The position numbers and the translations under genes were made by a program. Below the pieces are notes generated by a model. That model was not told the origin of the DNA. It searched no databases and saw only the letters and a list, made by a program, of their open reading frames with translations. A stretch of DNA of 64,000 nucleotides from NCBI GenBank assembly GCA_009809945.1, contig WTPW01000551.1:162348-226347 (forward strand), in the 5' to 3' direction. Source of the stretch: Gigaspora margarita. Lineage: Eukaryota > Glomeromycota > Glomeromycetes > Diversisporales > Gigasporaceae. Numbering within the stretch: position 1 is the first letter of the stretch; every line of letters starts with the position of its first letter. This document shows positions 22,380 through 33,660 of the stretch, piece by piece.

Positions 22380-25246
22380 TAGTGTTCTGACTCGGGTAAG
22401 TATCACTTGGGTCACCCGCGGATGGGCAAGTGATCCAGGTTAAATTATGGCCCACTCGAGTAATCAACCCACGAGTTACCCCTGAGTTACCCGTGGGTCG
22501 ACCTGCAGGTCACCTATGGGTCACCCGTGGGCAGTATTGTACATTTTCATTGTCCTAACCATTTTTTAGCATTCCCAACGTAACAATGTCCCAACATTCC
22601 AGTGTTCCAAGTATCCCAACTATGTCCCAAGTCTTAATAATTAATAAATTAATTTAAAAAAATATATGATTATATATTTTTCTAGATGCTAAACATATTT
22701 CTAAAAAAATTAAATTAGATTATCTTAATAAAATTTTAAGTAATTTCAATTTAAAAAATTGTCCCAAAACGTTTCAAAATGTCCCAACTCATGTCCCAAC
22801 TGTTCCATATACAACACTGCCTGTAGGTAGGGTTGCTAGTGCAGTTATAATCTTAATAGCATGCTACTGGTACACTAATAAACCTTTTTGGTACATGGCG
22901 TGCTATTAGGTGCACCATTATATTATACAATATTGTCTACTTTTAACCAATTCATATTGGTATTTATTTATTAGGTGTTCTAAAATGCATCGAATATTAA
23001 ATTTTAATTAGCAAAAATATTTCTAATTAATTGATTAAGCTTGTCATTAACCAAAATACAATTCGACTGGGTTAAGCATGATATTTACCAATATATAATG
23101 TTCATTTGGTTCTAAACTAATAAGTTTATTTTACACCAAAATTAGCTATGAAATGAGAGTTATATTTTGTGAATGTTACTACACATTAATCAAAGATATT
23201 TAGAGTCACAAAAACTCATTTGCACCATAGAGAAAGTTAACAAATAGAGAATAAATACAATGCTGATTAAAAATAATGCATTTAGTCATTAAAAAAAATT
23301 ATATTTATATAATTATAAATGTTAAAAGTTGCGATTTAATTAATTGCAATAAACTTGGGCCTTTGACTGTAAATTTTCAAAATTTAGGCCCTTATATTTA
23401 ATTATTTTCATATCGAAAAAAAGAGCTTCCTTATTCGATTAAAAAAAAATAGAGAACTAGCATTAATGAGTAAGAAAATATATTTAAATAAACATTTAAA
23501 AAAAAAAAAAATAACAATTACAAACCAATTATTCGAATCGATACTTTTTTTTAAACCATCAAAAAAAAAAATTTATTTCATTCAATAAGGGGCAAAATTT
23601 GATCTATAGGAATTAGTAAAAAAAAAAAACTGATCTGTGATTGCTGCATATATACTTTAAAATGATGCAGATCTGATCATAAAAAAAAAAGAATTTTGGT
23701 TGTAAAGATTGCATGTACGTCTCTTTTTCTCAGATGAATGAAAAAAAAAAATAAATATTTTTTTTTTTTTATTTTTGCTCCTCTCTTTTATAAGAAGAAT
23801 GTAATGTTAACTAGTGATTTGAACTGAGAAAATTTTTCTTAATCGGTTAACCGAACTGAAACACTTGGTATCAACTGATTCAACCGATTAAGATTACTTT
23901 ACGTTTACTTTCAGAAATTCTTAGACTTTTACTCAAATTTCTGTCTCGACATTGCTCATCTACTATGTTCATTCATTTTCTTTTCAGAAAATTTCGTGAC
24001 TTTGCTCTTTTATAATATCATTTACATTTCTCAACCGATTCTCAGCCAGTTGTACAGATCAACTGATTAAGCATTTGCTCAACCAGTTAACCAAAACTTA
24101 TTCAGTTCAGATCAGTTAACCAATTATAACCTAACCGATTCAAATCACTAATGTTAACTATTAAATCAAATTTATCTAACCTAATTAGCAACTCAACTAA
24201 AATCTCTAGACTAAATTTAACTTGAAGTCAATTCATTATAATAGATTTATTACATTAAAATTAGTTTGTTCATTTTATATATTCATTTTATTTGTCTTCC
24301 CCCTCTCTTCAGAGAGTCCTAGAAACCTCAAACGGCCTTATATAACATAAAAAGGAAGAACGAAATGAAATTATCAGCTAAGAATTTGAATTTATTTGAA
24401 AAAAAAAAACTCTTTTATCGTTATTAACTTAATTTGCTTTTAACAACTATAGCTTGTGAATGAGAGAATAAATGGTACATATTTATGCTACAATACTGTA
24501 AGTAAACAAAGACATAGTTAAGATTAGATCTCAAAGAGAAAGTAAATAGATGTGTATAAATATGAATGCTACGTACTATATAATATCTTGTGTACTATAT
24601 AGTGTGTTATTTACGTAAACTGCTGTATTTATATTGACTACGTAGCACTGTATCCAGGTACTAAATTTAACTGCTATATAAAGCACATATGTATTTGCAT
24701 ATATAAATATCCCTGGGTATTTTTTTTGCGAAGTATACAATGTATAGTACCTGAGTATAAATCATAGAGAGTATACAAGTTAGCAGTTTTACAGTATCTG
24801 CAAAACCTTAATATGGTTAGCTTCTGGGCCCCTTTAGAACTCAGTAAAGTAATATTAGTGTTAATACAAACCTTTTATGCCAATTAATAATAAAAAAATA
24901 AATATAATTGGCTTGCCACTTCTGCACCATGTTTATACTAGCATGCACCAATATGGTGCACTATTGGCGTTGCCAAGTGTCCTGCACCAACAACCCTACT
25001 GTGGGCAACCTGCGGTCACTCGTGGGTCAACCCGTGGATCACCCATGGGCCAACCTGTGGGTCACCCACTCGTGGGTGACCTGTAGCAAAATTTTTATTA
25101 CCTACTGTTCACCTGAATCACCCAGGTGACCCACCCGTAAGTGACCTGTAGCAAATTTTTTTATTACCTAGTATTTACCTGGGTCATCCAAGTGATCCAC
25201 CCGTGGGTGACCCAAGTTGGGATTTTTGTGACGGCTCAAAACACTA
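22380..25246. mobile_element. hAT-type element with GGGTCACC subterminal repeats, 2.87 kb
   Basis: TIRs TAGTGTTCTGA and TAGTGTTTTGA, followed by ACTTGGGTCACCC on both sides. Subterminal zones (22405-22530, 25010-25215) hold many copies of GGGTCACC/GGTGACCC in both orientations, a usual layout for hAT transposase binding. Target duplication CTCTCTCC (22372-22379) versus CTCTCCCC (25247-25254), one transition. No transposase frame seen; it contains the MITE 23812-24150 and a further TIR pair near 22825 (TAGGGTTGCTAGTGCAG) and 25000 (CTGCACCAACAACCCTA). Confidence 0.85.
23812..24150. mobile_element. hAT-type MITE with CGGTTAACCG motif, 339 bp
   Basis: TIRs TAGTGATTTGAACTGAGAAA and TAGTGATTTGAATCGGTTAG (right end, reverse-complemented), flanked by identical ATGTTAAC at 23804-23811 and 24151-24158. 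The interior repeats AACCGATTAA/TCGGTTAACC. Non-coding. Confidence 0.93.
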
Positions 25247-25255
25247 CTCTCCCCC

Positions 25256-25638
25256 AGGGACCCAGAAAAATATCGATTTGATTTAGCAAAAATTTATATC
25301 GATTTGGTCAAAAATATCGATTTATATCGATATGCCCATGATTGACCAATAAGAATTTAAGATTTGGTGTAATATTAAATAACGTGATCAGCATCCAAGT
25401 TCATGTTTTTCGGGAAGTTAACAGAAATTTTGTTAGTTGATTGTCTACATCTCCGAAACCTGCCGACAGTTTAGGTTGGCCAAATTCATATTACCCAGCC
25501 CAAATTACTTTTAATTTTGCCCGAAGTGATATAGTTATACTGCATAAAAAATTGTAAAAATATCGATTTCCCTATGATTTGACCTAAAAATATCAATTTA
25601 TATTGATCTATATATATCAATATTTTTCCGTGTTCCTG
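25256..25638. mobile_element. MITE with ATATCGAT array, 383 bp
   Basis: TIRs AGGGACCCAGAAAAATATCG and CAGGAACACGGAAAAATATT (right end, reverse-complemented), with reiterated AAATATCGATTTATATCGAT. CTCTCCCCC at 25247-25255 recurs at 25639-25647. The left copy is also the right duplication of the neighbouring hAT element, so two insertions share one target. Confidence 0.9.
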
Positions 25639-25647
25639 CTCTCCCCC

Positions 25648-26377
25648 ATTAAAAAATACATCACAAGGTATTATTTGAAAAATTCTCACTAGTAGGCACT
25701 TTGGGCCATCAATATTCTCCACTACTTTTGCAAGTAACTTTGACGAACACTTTAGAATCATATCATAGCGAGTTAAAGAGAACACTCACCTCTCATTATG
25801 GTTTAATCGAAGCATGTGACAAGATTGTTGCACTTGACTTAAAAAAGCATTCAGACTCAGATTATGTTATATTTGAATTTTGTGTAAAAAAAATTTCTGC
25901 CCCTAATATTGACGACGATACCCTAAAGAAAATTCACAAGTTTCCTTTCCAATTCAAAAATTAATAGTTGGTAAAATTTTTGCTGCTGATAATCAAGTGG
26001 AAAAGAGAAAAGAATTGCCTGGTTTAATGTTAATTGAGTGTCATTGCCTTTTTTTCTGCAAGTACATGCTCTTCTATAAACATATCTTTCATGAACAAAA
26101 ATATGGTCCCAGAAAATTGCTGACAATTGATGCTTGGAGGCAATTTCAATGACAGTTTGATGAAAGTGGATTCGAAATTTATGAATGCCGTGAGTTAGTA
26201 AATTTTGAATCATTTGAAAAAGATGAAATCGATAAAGCAGCAGAAAAAAGAAAGCTTACTATTAATGAATTAATAGAAAGAATATGTAACCAGTACTGGA
26301 GTATCGAAAAAAATGGAGATAAAATGGAAAAGTCTGAATTCATTCAAAGATTGAAAATTTGTTTAGACCCGTTCTAA
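25648..26377 (+). pseudogene. MULE transposase, C-terminal part with damaged SWIM finger
   Basis: Continues the interrupted MULE transposase: 25700-25964 gives VTLTNTLESYHSELKRTLTS, the conserved NxLESYHSELKR motif; 26035-26095 encodes CHCLFFCKYMLFYKHIF, a SWIM-type zinc finger in which the third Cys of CxC..CxH appears replaced by Tyr; 26180-26370 gives ERICNQYWSIEKNGDKMEKS and a terminal stop. A stop near 25963 and a TGA near 26149 interrupt the frame. Confidence 0.85.
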
Positions 26378-26863
26378 AATAAATAAATAGAAAATGCTTC
26401 AAATGTTATAAAACAAAAAAAAATGCTTTGAATGTTATAAAAAAGCCACAGAATAAATAAATAAATAATAAAAAGGATTGGGGAGGCAGATTTGCAACAG
26501 TATATTGTGCACTTTAGTATGAAAGGATTAATGATAGTTGGATAGGCATTGCACCAAAAGAGATGCATAGATCGTGCGATGAATTATTTTTTGCAATATT
26601 TTGTGTATCAAAAAAAATATGATTGTATATCATCGTAATGATATTTGTGAACAAGACCATTAAAGCAAATTTAGTGTTAACAGAATTTCAAATAAAAAAA
26701 AATAAATAAATAAAATTTTATAAAATTTTGCACCTTTCCGATTCTTAAATTTCGATAGGCAATTTCAGCTTATCCTATGACCAACGTGTCTTCGGATGTC
26801 TTAAATTAGGTCGGCTAATGACCACTGGATCATGTAATGGCACCCTGCTTTAATGGTTCTCTC

Positions 26864-27276
26864 ATTTATAGTAAATGCATATTGTACATTGTCTGGCAAA
26901 CTCATATGATCATAGTACAATTTTTGCATGTTATTTTTTATATATTTATAATATAACAACAAATAATTAAATTTTGCCCAATAAATTTTGCTATTTATAC
27001 ATTACAAATATTAATAATTGAAATATATTGTATTATGATTTTTACATAATTTATTAAAAAATTATTAAAAATTAAAGGTACAATTATAAAAAGCATTCCC
27101 AGTAAGAAATTTTTCAATAAATTCTTTATTTTTTTGTTCTTTTTGTCTCTTTTCAAAATTTTTAACCACTTGCTTTTTTAAGCTACTTTTCTGAATATTT
27201 CGATCACATTCAGACAGTACAGCACATTCAAACAGCACAGAAGAAGATCAACAACACTTTCTTCTCACTTCAGAAA
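26864..27276. other. A+T-rich spacer between MULE and LINE ORF1
   Basis: No gene seen. Starts with the MULE target duplication; ends in sequence that leads directly into the LINE ORF1-like frame. Confidence 0.6.
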
Positions 27277-28803
27277 GTGATAAAATTGAAAAATGAAAAT
27301 GCCTTAATCATAAATACAAGTAGATTCCAATGCTCATTCAATGAGATAATAGAATCATTATTCAATACAGCGAAATACAATATATGTGCAACAAAGCAAC
27401 ATCATACAAGAGGCCATAGAATGCACTTGGAAGTAGTTTTTAAAAACAGAGAAACGCTAAAATATTACACAGCAAAAGGTATAGAAATTCTACATAGAGC
27501 ATATTACAGATATATCTTAGTTGATACAAGGAAGGCTTTCCTCTCAGTCAAATGCAGGAATATGCCTTTTCAGAAATAAGAAAAAGATATCAGAGACTCT
27601 GGTAGATGCCTTTTCGGATATAGAAAAAATAGCTCCATTAAAAAAAAAATAATTGAAGGAATGCCCTATATCACAGATCAGTAGATTATTACATTTGAAT
27701 TGACGGATGATACAAATCTGGAAGATAGGATTCCCAGGTTCACCACATATAGGACAGTAAAGTCACTATGGAATAGAAAACTGTAGTAAAAGTGTATTAC
27801 TTTTGCAATGCTAAAGGATAGAGTTTTGCAATTCGATTTGATTCAATTTGATTTGAGTGAATATTCGACCTCAAATCAAATTCAAATATAGAATTTTCAA
27901 ATCAAATCAAATTCAAATTGACAAATATTCAATTCAATTTGAAAATATTTAATAAAAATTAGATTTGATTTGATTTGATCAAATCAAATTCAAATCAAGA
28001 GCTTATTCAATTTGATCAAATTCAAATATGCCTAATATTCGATTTGATTCAACTTTGAGAAACCCTACTGAAGGATATATCAAGAAAGATTGTTAACAAT
28101 TCTAGGAGTTAATAGCACTTAGGAAAAGGGATACGGTATGATTTCTGAAAGCTATTTCCCTAACATGTCATTTATCTGATATCATACAGGTGACAATTTG
28201 CTAAAAATATATATCCACAACTAACAAAATGCTAATTCTAATCCTACATGATGTTAGAAAAATAGTTTTTCAGAAAAGTGGGTTCGGGAAAGTGAAAATC
28301 AATGAGGAAAAGCTACTATAACCATGGGTAATACTTTGACAAATAAGGAAATTGTAGATACCCGAAAGATAAATTAGGGTTTCAATCATGAGCAAGATAA
28401 CAAACAAACAGATAAGGTACAAAAAAAAATGCATGCAGAATCAAATAAACCTAGTAAATAAGAAAATTCTCATAACAAAAAAAAAAAAACCTCATTAGAA
28501 ACTAGTGAGCTTCCTAAAGAAGAAATGATAGCTGAGCTCTCTGATCTTTAAAGGATGAACTTTCAGCATTGTACAGAAGTGCAGAGAATAACGAAAAACT
28601 GCAACCAGAGCTAGATGGAAACAAAGTAAACATTGCAAATATACAGGCCAACATGTTTTTACATGTGTCAAATATAAAACTGGATGAGTTTAAAATAGTA
28701 ATCTATAAAAAATCGAAGGTTAGAAAGGCTGGACCTATAGCTAAAAAGGAAAGCAAAATAACAGTCCCTTATGAAAACAGTAAAGGGAACCAATCAAATT
28801 ATT
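27277..28803 (+). pseudogene. LINE ORF1 (zinc-knuckle RNA-binding protein), copy 2
   Basis: Non-LTR retrotransposon ORF1 relic. 27277-27577 is open (RGHRMHLEVVFKNRETLKYY and a following YILVDTRKAFLSVKCRNMP), matching in layout the ORF1 of copy 1 at 54684-55458. 27660-27820 gives an equivalent of TFELTDDTNLEDRIP and then the knuckle region YYFCNAKG, which is cut by a MITE and resumes as GYIKKDC. The tail 28569-28803 is Lys/Asn-rich. Frames shift at about 27580 and 28100. A 7.9 kb element (28827-36761) separates it from ORF2. Confidence 0.75.
27819..28067. mobile_element. MITE with AAATTTGATTTGATT array, 249 bp
   Basis: Ends TAGAGTTTTGCAATTCGATT and TAGGGTTTCTCAAAGTTGAA (right, reverse-complemented). 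Target duplication CTAAAGGA (27811-27818) versus CTGAAGGA (28068-28075), one transition. It interrupts the zinc-knuckle codons of LINE ORF1. The interior repeats AATCAAATTTGATT-type palindromes. Confidence 0.9.
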
Positions 28804-29138
28804 AGATTGGAAACACAAACCCTTTACTATCAGCAAATTTTATATTTAGATATATATCAATTACTAACTGATAAGATATATATTGATACCAATACCCCTG
28901 CCAATTTTTATCAATAGTGATAGTAATCGATATATATTTGATATAGATATTAATTAATATGTATCTGATATGATATCAATTAATAATATTATATTCACAT
29001 AATTATACTTTTTGCGAATTTTTAAACATTTTACAGGTTTTCGCAAGGTTTTGCAATTTATTATAAAATTTTATTTTTTTTATTTATTATTAGAAAAAAT
29101 TTATATGTAGCCACGGCTACATATATAAATAGTTATAT

Positions 29139-29459
29139 TACCGTATATGTCCGAAAATAAGCTAGTACCTAAAATAAGCTACCCCCCTGATTTTTTTTAA
29201 AAAAAAAAAAAAACCCGTTAGCAGTTGCTACATATAAAAGTCTAAATTTTACTAAGTAAAAAAAAAAAATGCTATTAAGTAAACTTGTTCAAGACATCAA
29301 AATACACCTACTGTAAAAATTTCACGTCATTTGGATCACTTTTTATTAGTACGTTTTTAATTTTTTCAAAAATCTAATATTTCGAAAATAAGCTACCCCA
29401 CGTTTTTTCATGTAATTTTTTGGCCAAAAAAGGTAGCTTATTTTCGGACACATACGATA
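29139..29459. mobile_element. MITE with GAAAATAAGCTA ends, 321 bp
   Basis: TIRs TACCGTATATGTCCGAAAAT and TATCGTATGTGTCCGAAAAT (right end, reverse-complemented), with further internal AATAAGCTACCCC copies in both orientations. Related motifs occur at 60640-60730 and 9661-9852 (AATAAGCAC). Target duplication not clear. Blocks at 29201 and 29261 are overwritten. Confidence 0.8.
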
Positions 29460-30724
29460 TAGCTAATTTTAATAGGGTGTGACCAATCAAGAATCGTAGG
29501 ATGTGACAAAAACTTATTAACTAATTAAAGTGCACCACGGTGCACCCTATATCACATTATTAATGTGACAATAAGCCATTACACGATTTACAGAAAATTT
29601 ATTATATAATAAAACCCTTCCCAAAACTCAGCATAATGAAAGCTGTCCCTAACCCTAACTTTTAGATCTCAAGATTATTAAAAAAAAAAATGGTTAATTG
29701 ATATAGTTATTATGAAATTATTACATATACAATACTTCCAAAAAAAAAAACAACAATTATATTATATTATAAAACAACGCTATTTAATATCAACTACCCG
29801 AAAAAAAAAACCTAATAAAACCCACCTAATAAAACCCACTTAGTAAAACCTACCCAATAAAAAAAAAAAACCCAAACCAAAACACCCTAACCCTAAATGC
29901 AAAGAAATTCAAAAACCCTAAAAAAAAAACAAAAACGATAAATCCAACAATAGCAACATTGACTATGGCGATCATCAACAATAACGACGAAGTTAAGTTT
30001 TTCTACACTCCAATAATAGCACGAAAGTAATTACCATCTAAAAAAAAAAATACCAGCAATTAAAGTGTCTTTATCACTCCAAAAATGATGATACTAATGA
30101 AAAAAAAAATATGTAATGGCATTAGAAAGGTGTTAGTAAAAGTTAGTAAAAACAAAAAAAAAAAAAAAAAATTAAAACAAAAGAAGAAAACATACGAACC
30201 TAGCATATCCAAAGAGCAACAAAGAAATAGTGACCATAAAACAGTTCTCAAGACCGACCTAACTTAAAAACATGAAAAGTAAAAAAAAAGCATTCACAAG
30301 ACAAAAACAATAACGAAAAAAATAAATCCATACATCCCGGAAAAAAAAATCATGCATTTTACAAATTCCAAGAAAGTTCAAAAATGCCCTAAAGGTCCTC
30401 AAAAAAAAAAAAAAAAGCATTAGTAACGCGTTCAGAAGCAAGAAAAAACAAGAACGTATTAAAAAAAAAATACTCTCTAGGATTTTCCAAGACAAATGAA
30501 GCCTACAATCCTAGAAAAAAAAAAGTGGTTTAGTAACACATTCATGAATCAAAAAAGCAAGCCAAAGAAAATTAAAGCATACGCTCCAAATATCAAGACA
30601 ATTGCCCACAATTTCCATGAATGTCCTAGAAAAAAAAAAGAATGTCAGTATGTATTCATAAACAACAATACTCTAACCTTCTACCTTGTCATTAGCCAAC
30701 AAAAAAAAAAAATAACGCGTTAGC

Positions 30725-30976
30725 AACAAAACTGAAGCTGCCATTGCCAATATACATCTAAATGATGTACTCAATTATGATATAAATCCCAACAACAACG
30801 GCAATATATGATTCACCAAGGCACCAATGATGAAATGAAACTATGACACCAATTCCAAATGACAGCTCCGGTAATGGCAACACACCAACTCCAAGCGAAG
30901 GAACTAGAACTGACGACACCAACTCAAAGTAAAGAGTCTAGAACTGACAACACCAATGACGACAACCTGAAACTGT
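30725..30976 (-). other. Cargo-like hydrophobic exons after a splice acceptor
   Basis: Reading leftward from the element's right end, GTGACAGTTTCAG (about 30988-30976) forms a good acceptor; the next codons read VVVIGVVSSRL in one frame, followed by GTTGGTGTCGTCAG- and GGAGTTGGTGTG-like repeats (frames give VAITGAVI). A continuous frame beyond about 20 codons is not present. Same position and style as the cargo at 8035 and 52880. Confidence 0.4.
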
Positions 30977-32111
30977 CACAAAGAAAAAAAATTTTATTAA
31001 TACTGTAACTATAATAAATAATATATTAAAACAAAAAAATTAAAAAAAAATTTAACTGATTTAATCAGTTGATAATCACTATTTATACTCTGTGATTAGG
31101 GGTTATACAGGCTACATGTAGCCTATGGCTACATCTATATTAATTCTTATTATTATTATAAAGAAGACAGGGGTATTGTGACGAAGTTAAGGTTTCTACT
31201 ATAAAAAATTTTTACTAATTCATATAAACCTTTAAATATTTATATCTATCGATCAATATTGCATTCAAAAATAAGCCACGATAAAAAAAAAAGCAGATGA
31301 AAAAAAAAAATTTATTAAATGATCATCATTACTTGCAATGCATTTTTAAATCTAAAATTTTAAGTGAAGAGATATTCTAACAAATTTCAATTTACATATA
31401 ATTTTTAAGCTGATTTTTTTTTAGTATTAGATCTAGTTATTGTACTGTCTTTTTTTTAAGTGGTAGCTTCTTTTTTTTTAGCTAGTGCCTTTTTCTTTTT
31501 GGCTACTGCTTCTTTTTTTTTGGGCTGCTACTTCTTTTTTTGGGCTGCTATTTCTTTTTTTTAAGCTACAGCCTTTTTTTTCGCTTAATTTTTTCAGCTT
31601 TTCGTTCCACTTCCTCACTCAACTCATTCAACTAATGCCAGCTTTCCTCTTTAATTAAAAGCTACATAAATAGAAGTGTCTTTTGCTTTTTTTTAGATGG
31701 GGGCAATATAAGCTCAGGTTGGCTTTTAGAACTTGTATAATCAGATGTCACTTGAAAAATTTGAGCCTGAGGAACTGGATACTTGAGTGCTAAATATAAT
31801 ATACATGTACCAGGGCTCTTATAAGTTTCTAATTTCTCACTAAGTTTTTCAATCTGAGATCTCAACAAATAATTTTCATTTTTTAGTATAATATTTTTTT
31901 CATTTAAACTATTAACATTTAGACGAGTAAAACAAAGATGATTTGGTTAAGCAAGTAATGATAAAATTAAAGATGGGTTAATGGATTTGTTAAATCGTTC
32001 AGTTAGTAAAAAAGGGTCTAAATGATCGATACTAATCGTGCTAGGATTAAATAGCTATATGCCAGTAGTTCTGTAGGTGTTGCAAATTGCTAGTGGTATA
32101 TAGGTCTTAAC

Positions 32112-32260
32112 TAGAGATTGGAACTGCCTAAATTTTTCTTAATCATTTAATTGTTTAACCATTTAACTGTTTAATTTAAAATAATTCTGGCCCACATCCA
32201 ACATAATTCTGCTCAAAACTATAAAGCAATTTTTAAATGGTTAAACAGTTTCAATCTCTA
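32112..32260. mobile_element. hAT-type MITE, 149 bp
   Basis: Ends TAGAGATTGGAACTG and TAGAGATTGAAACTG (right end, reverse-complemented). Target duplication GTCTTAAC (32104-32111) versus GTCTCAAC (32261-32268). Copy 1 of pogo has one uninterrupted GTTGAGAC at 11001-11008. Interior repeats of TTTAACTGTTTAA. Confidence 0.93.
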
Positions 32261-32285
32261 GTCTCAACAAAAACAGGACCAAGAA

Positions 32286-32429
32286 CAGTGTTGGCACTTG
32301 GTATATGTCTATATTTTTTTAAAAAAAAAGACTATGTTCAAACCTATATGTCCATGTCCATAAATTACTATGTTCATATTAAAAAAAAATATTTTTAATA
32401 TGTCCAAATGTCCATATTGGCCAACACTA
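32286..32429. mobile_element. hAT-type MITE, 144 bp
   Basis: Ends CAGTGTTGGC and TAGTGTTGGC (right end, reverse-complemented); identical duplications ACCAAGAA at 32278-32285 and 32430-32437; pogo copy 1 has the empty site near 10984-10992. The interior reiterates TATGTCCA. Overwritten blocks at 32321 and 32381 fall inside. Confidence 0.93.
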
Positions 32430-33180
32430 ACCAAGAATTTTCGCGAAGGTATGCTTAGTTACTATTTTAACATTATTAGTATGATACTTTTGCATGCTTT
32501 AGGGCCATGTCATTAATTACCTGATTATTTTTTATTAGAAGCCTAATCCCCTCTCCCCTTCCTTAATATAAATTTGATCAGGTTCTTATATATAATTTCA
32601 ATATTTTTACCCCTCTTCTCCCCTAAAAAATCACCTGATTTTTGTTACTCCTCTTACTATATCCTTTTTTTAATTTTGCGAATGGAATCTCAGATGGCTA
32701 TAAAATATATGTCGTATGAGATAGTAGAGCAAAAAGAAAGATATTATTTTGGTGACAAAAGTTTACGCTTATGTAGTTAATATGATTTTTGTGCTCATCA
32801 AATATTAATAGAACTAGTCGAATGGGTGAGATAGAATTAATAAAATAGTTTAGATACATTTGGAAAAGACCTTCTTGAATGTACCCAGTATCTGTAAACC
32901 CATAACAGCTCCAGGAGGTGCGCCCTCTAATAGATCAGGGATTGTACAAACACCTTTATAAATGAATAAGATGATATACATAAACCAGCTACTGAAATCG
33001 TGGGTGCTACTGAAATATGTTTAGTATTATTTCCATATGCAACTTTGTAAACCTGGCATGCACCTTTTCTTGCAATAACTTTTTTAGATTTTGAAATAAG
33101 GATGAAACCAGTTTTGTCCATATTCCAAATCTGTGCAGCAGTAAGCGAATTTTCATTAATGATTTTGCCAAGTTTTTCAA

Positions 33181-33660
33181 AATAAACTTTTACAATTGTT
33201 GCATTGGCCTTTTGTGCTTGCGCTTCTGATAACTCTTGGGGAGTACAAAATGACAGCTCAGAGTAATCTTTCATGAAATATACTCATTAATCTTGACCTG
33301 GTTCATTATTATTAAAAGGGTGTAATCACTTGTTTAATCTAAAAAAAAATATCATACAATAATTAACGCCAGATCTTGTTAGGCCAAATCCAAGCTTCTG
33401 AAAAAAAAAACAATAGCCTGCATAAACTTTCACAATTGTTGCATTGGCCTTTTGTACTTGAAAAAAAAATAACTCTTGGGGAGTACAAAATGATAGCTCA
33501 GAGTGATCTCTCATGAAACAAAAAAAAAAATCTTGATCTGGTCCATTATTATTAAAAGGGTGTAATTACTTGTTTAATCTTAAGATTTCTATTATATAAT
33601 AATTAACGCCAGATCTTGTTAGGCCAAATCCAAGCTTCTGTACGTTAATACAATAGCCTG
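33181..33660. repeat. 240-bp direct tandem duplication
   Basis: 33181-33420 and 33421-33660 are two copies of the same piece of the pogo transposase. Outside the overwritten blocks they differ at the first base and at 11 further positions, all 11 being transitions. Copy 1 of pogo has a single copy of this region, so the duplication is specific to copy 2 or to its assembly. Confidence 0.9.

Larger units (their letters stand above)
20457..26863 (+). mobile_element. MULE (Mutator-like) transposon with nested insertions
   Basis: Termini GGACCTGTTAAAGCAGGGTG on the left and, reverse-complemented, GAGAACCATTAAAGCAGGGTG-like on the right, extending through CACATGATC/TACATGATC. The 8-bp ATTTATAG at 20449-20456 recurs at 26864-26871. 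It encodes a broken MULE transposase in two blocks (21130-22370, 25648-26377) separated by a hAT element and a MITE. Core length without insertions is near 3.1 kb. Confidence 0.85.
29101..31140. mobile_element. TIR element with GTAGCC hairpin ends, 2 kb
   Basis: The left end has the hairpin TATATGTAGCC-AC-GGCTACATATA (29102-29125); the right end has GGCTACATGTAGCC (31110-31123) followed by TATGGCTACATCTATA. Contains a MITE (29139-29459), an A-rich stretch damaged by about 15 overwritten blocks (29681-30709), CCCTAACCCTAA at about 29885, and minus-strand hydrophobic cargo next to its right end (30725-30975). Confidence 0.65.

Noticed and set aside
22192..22467. Minus-strand open frame in the MULE
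   Set aside because: Antisense to the conserved MULE catalytic region and crosses the hAT insertion boundary.
30060..30723. Phe/Leu- and Lys-rich open frames on both strands
   Set aside because: Mostly generated by overwritten A blocks at 30041-30469; not interpretable.
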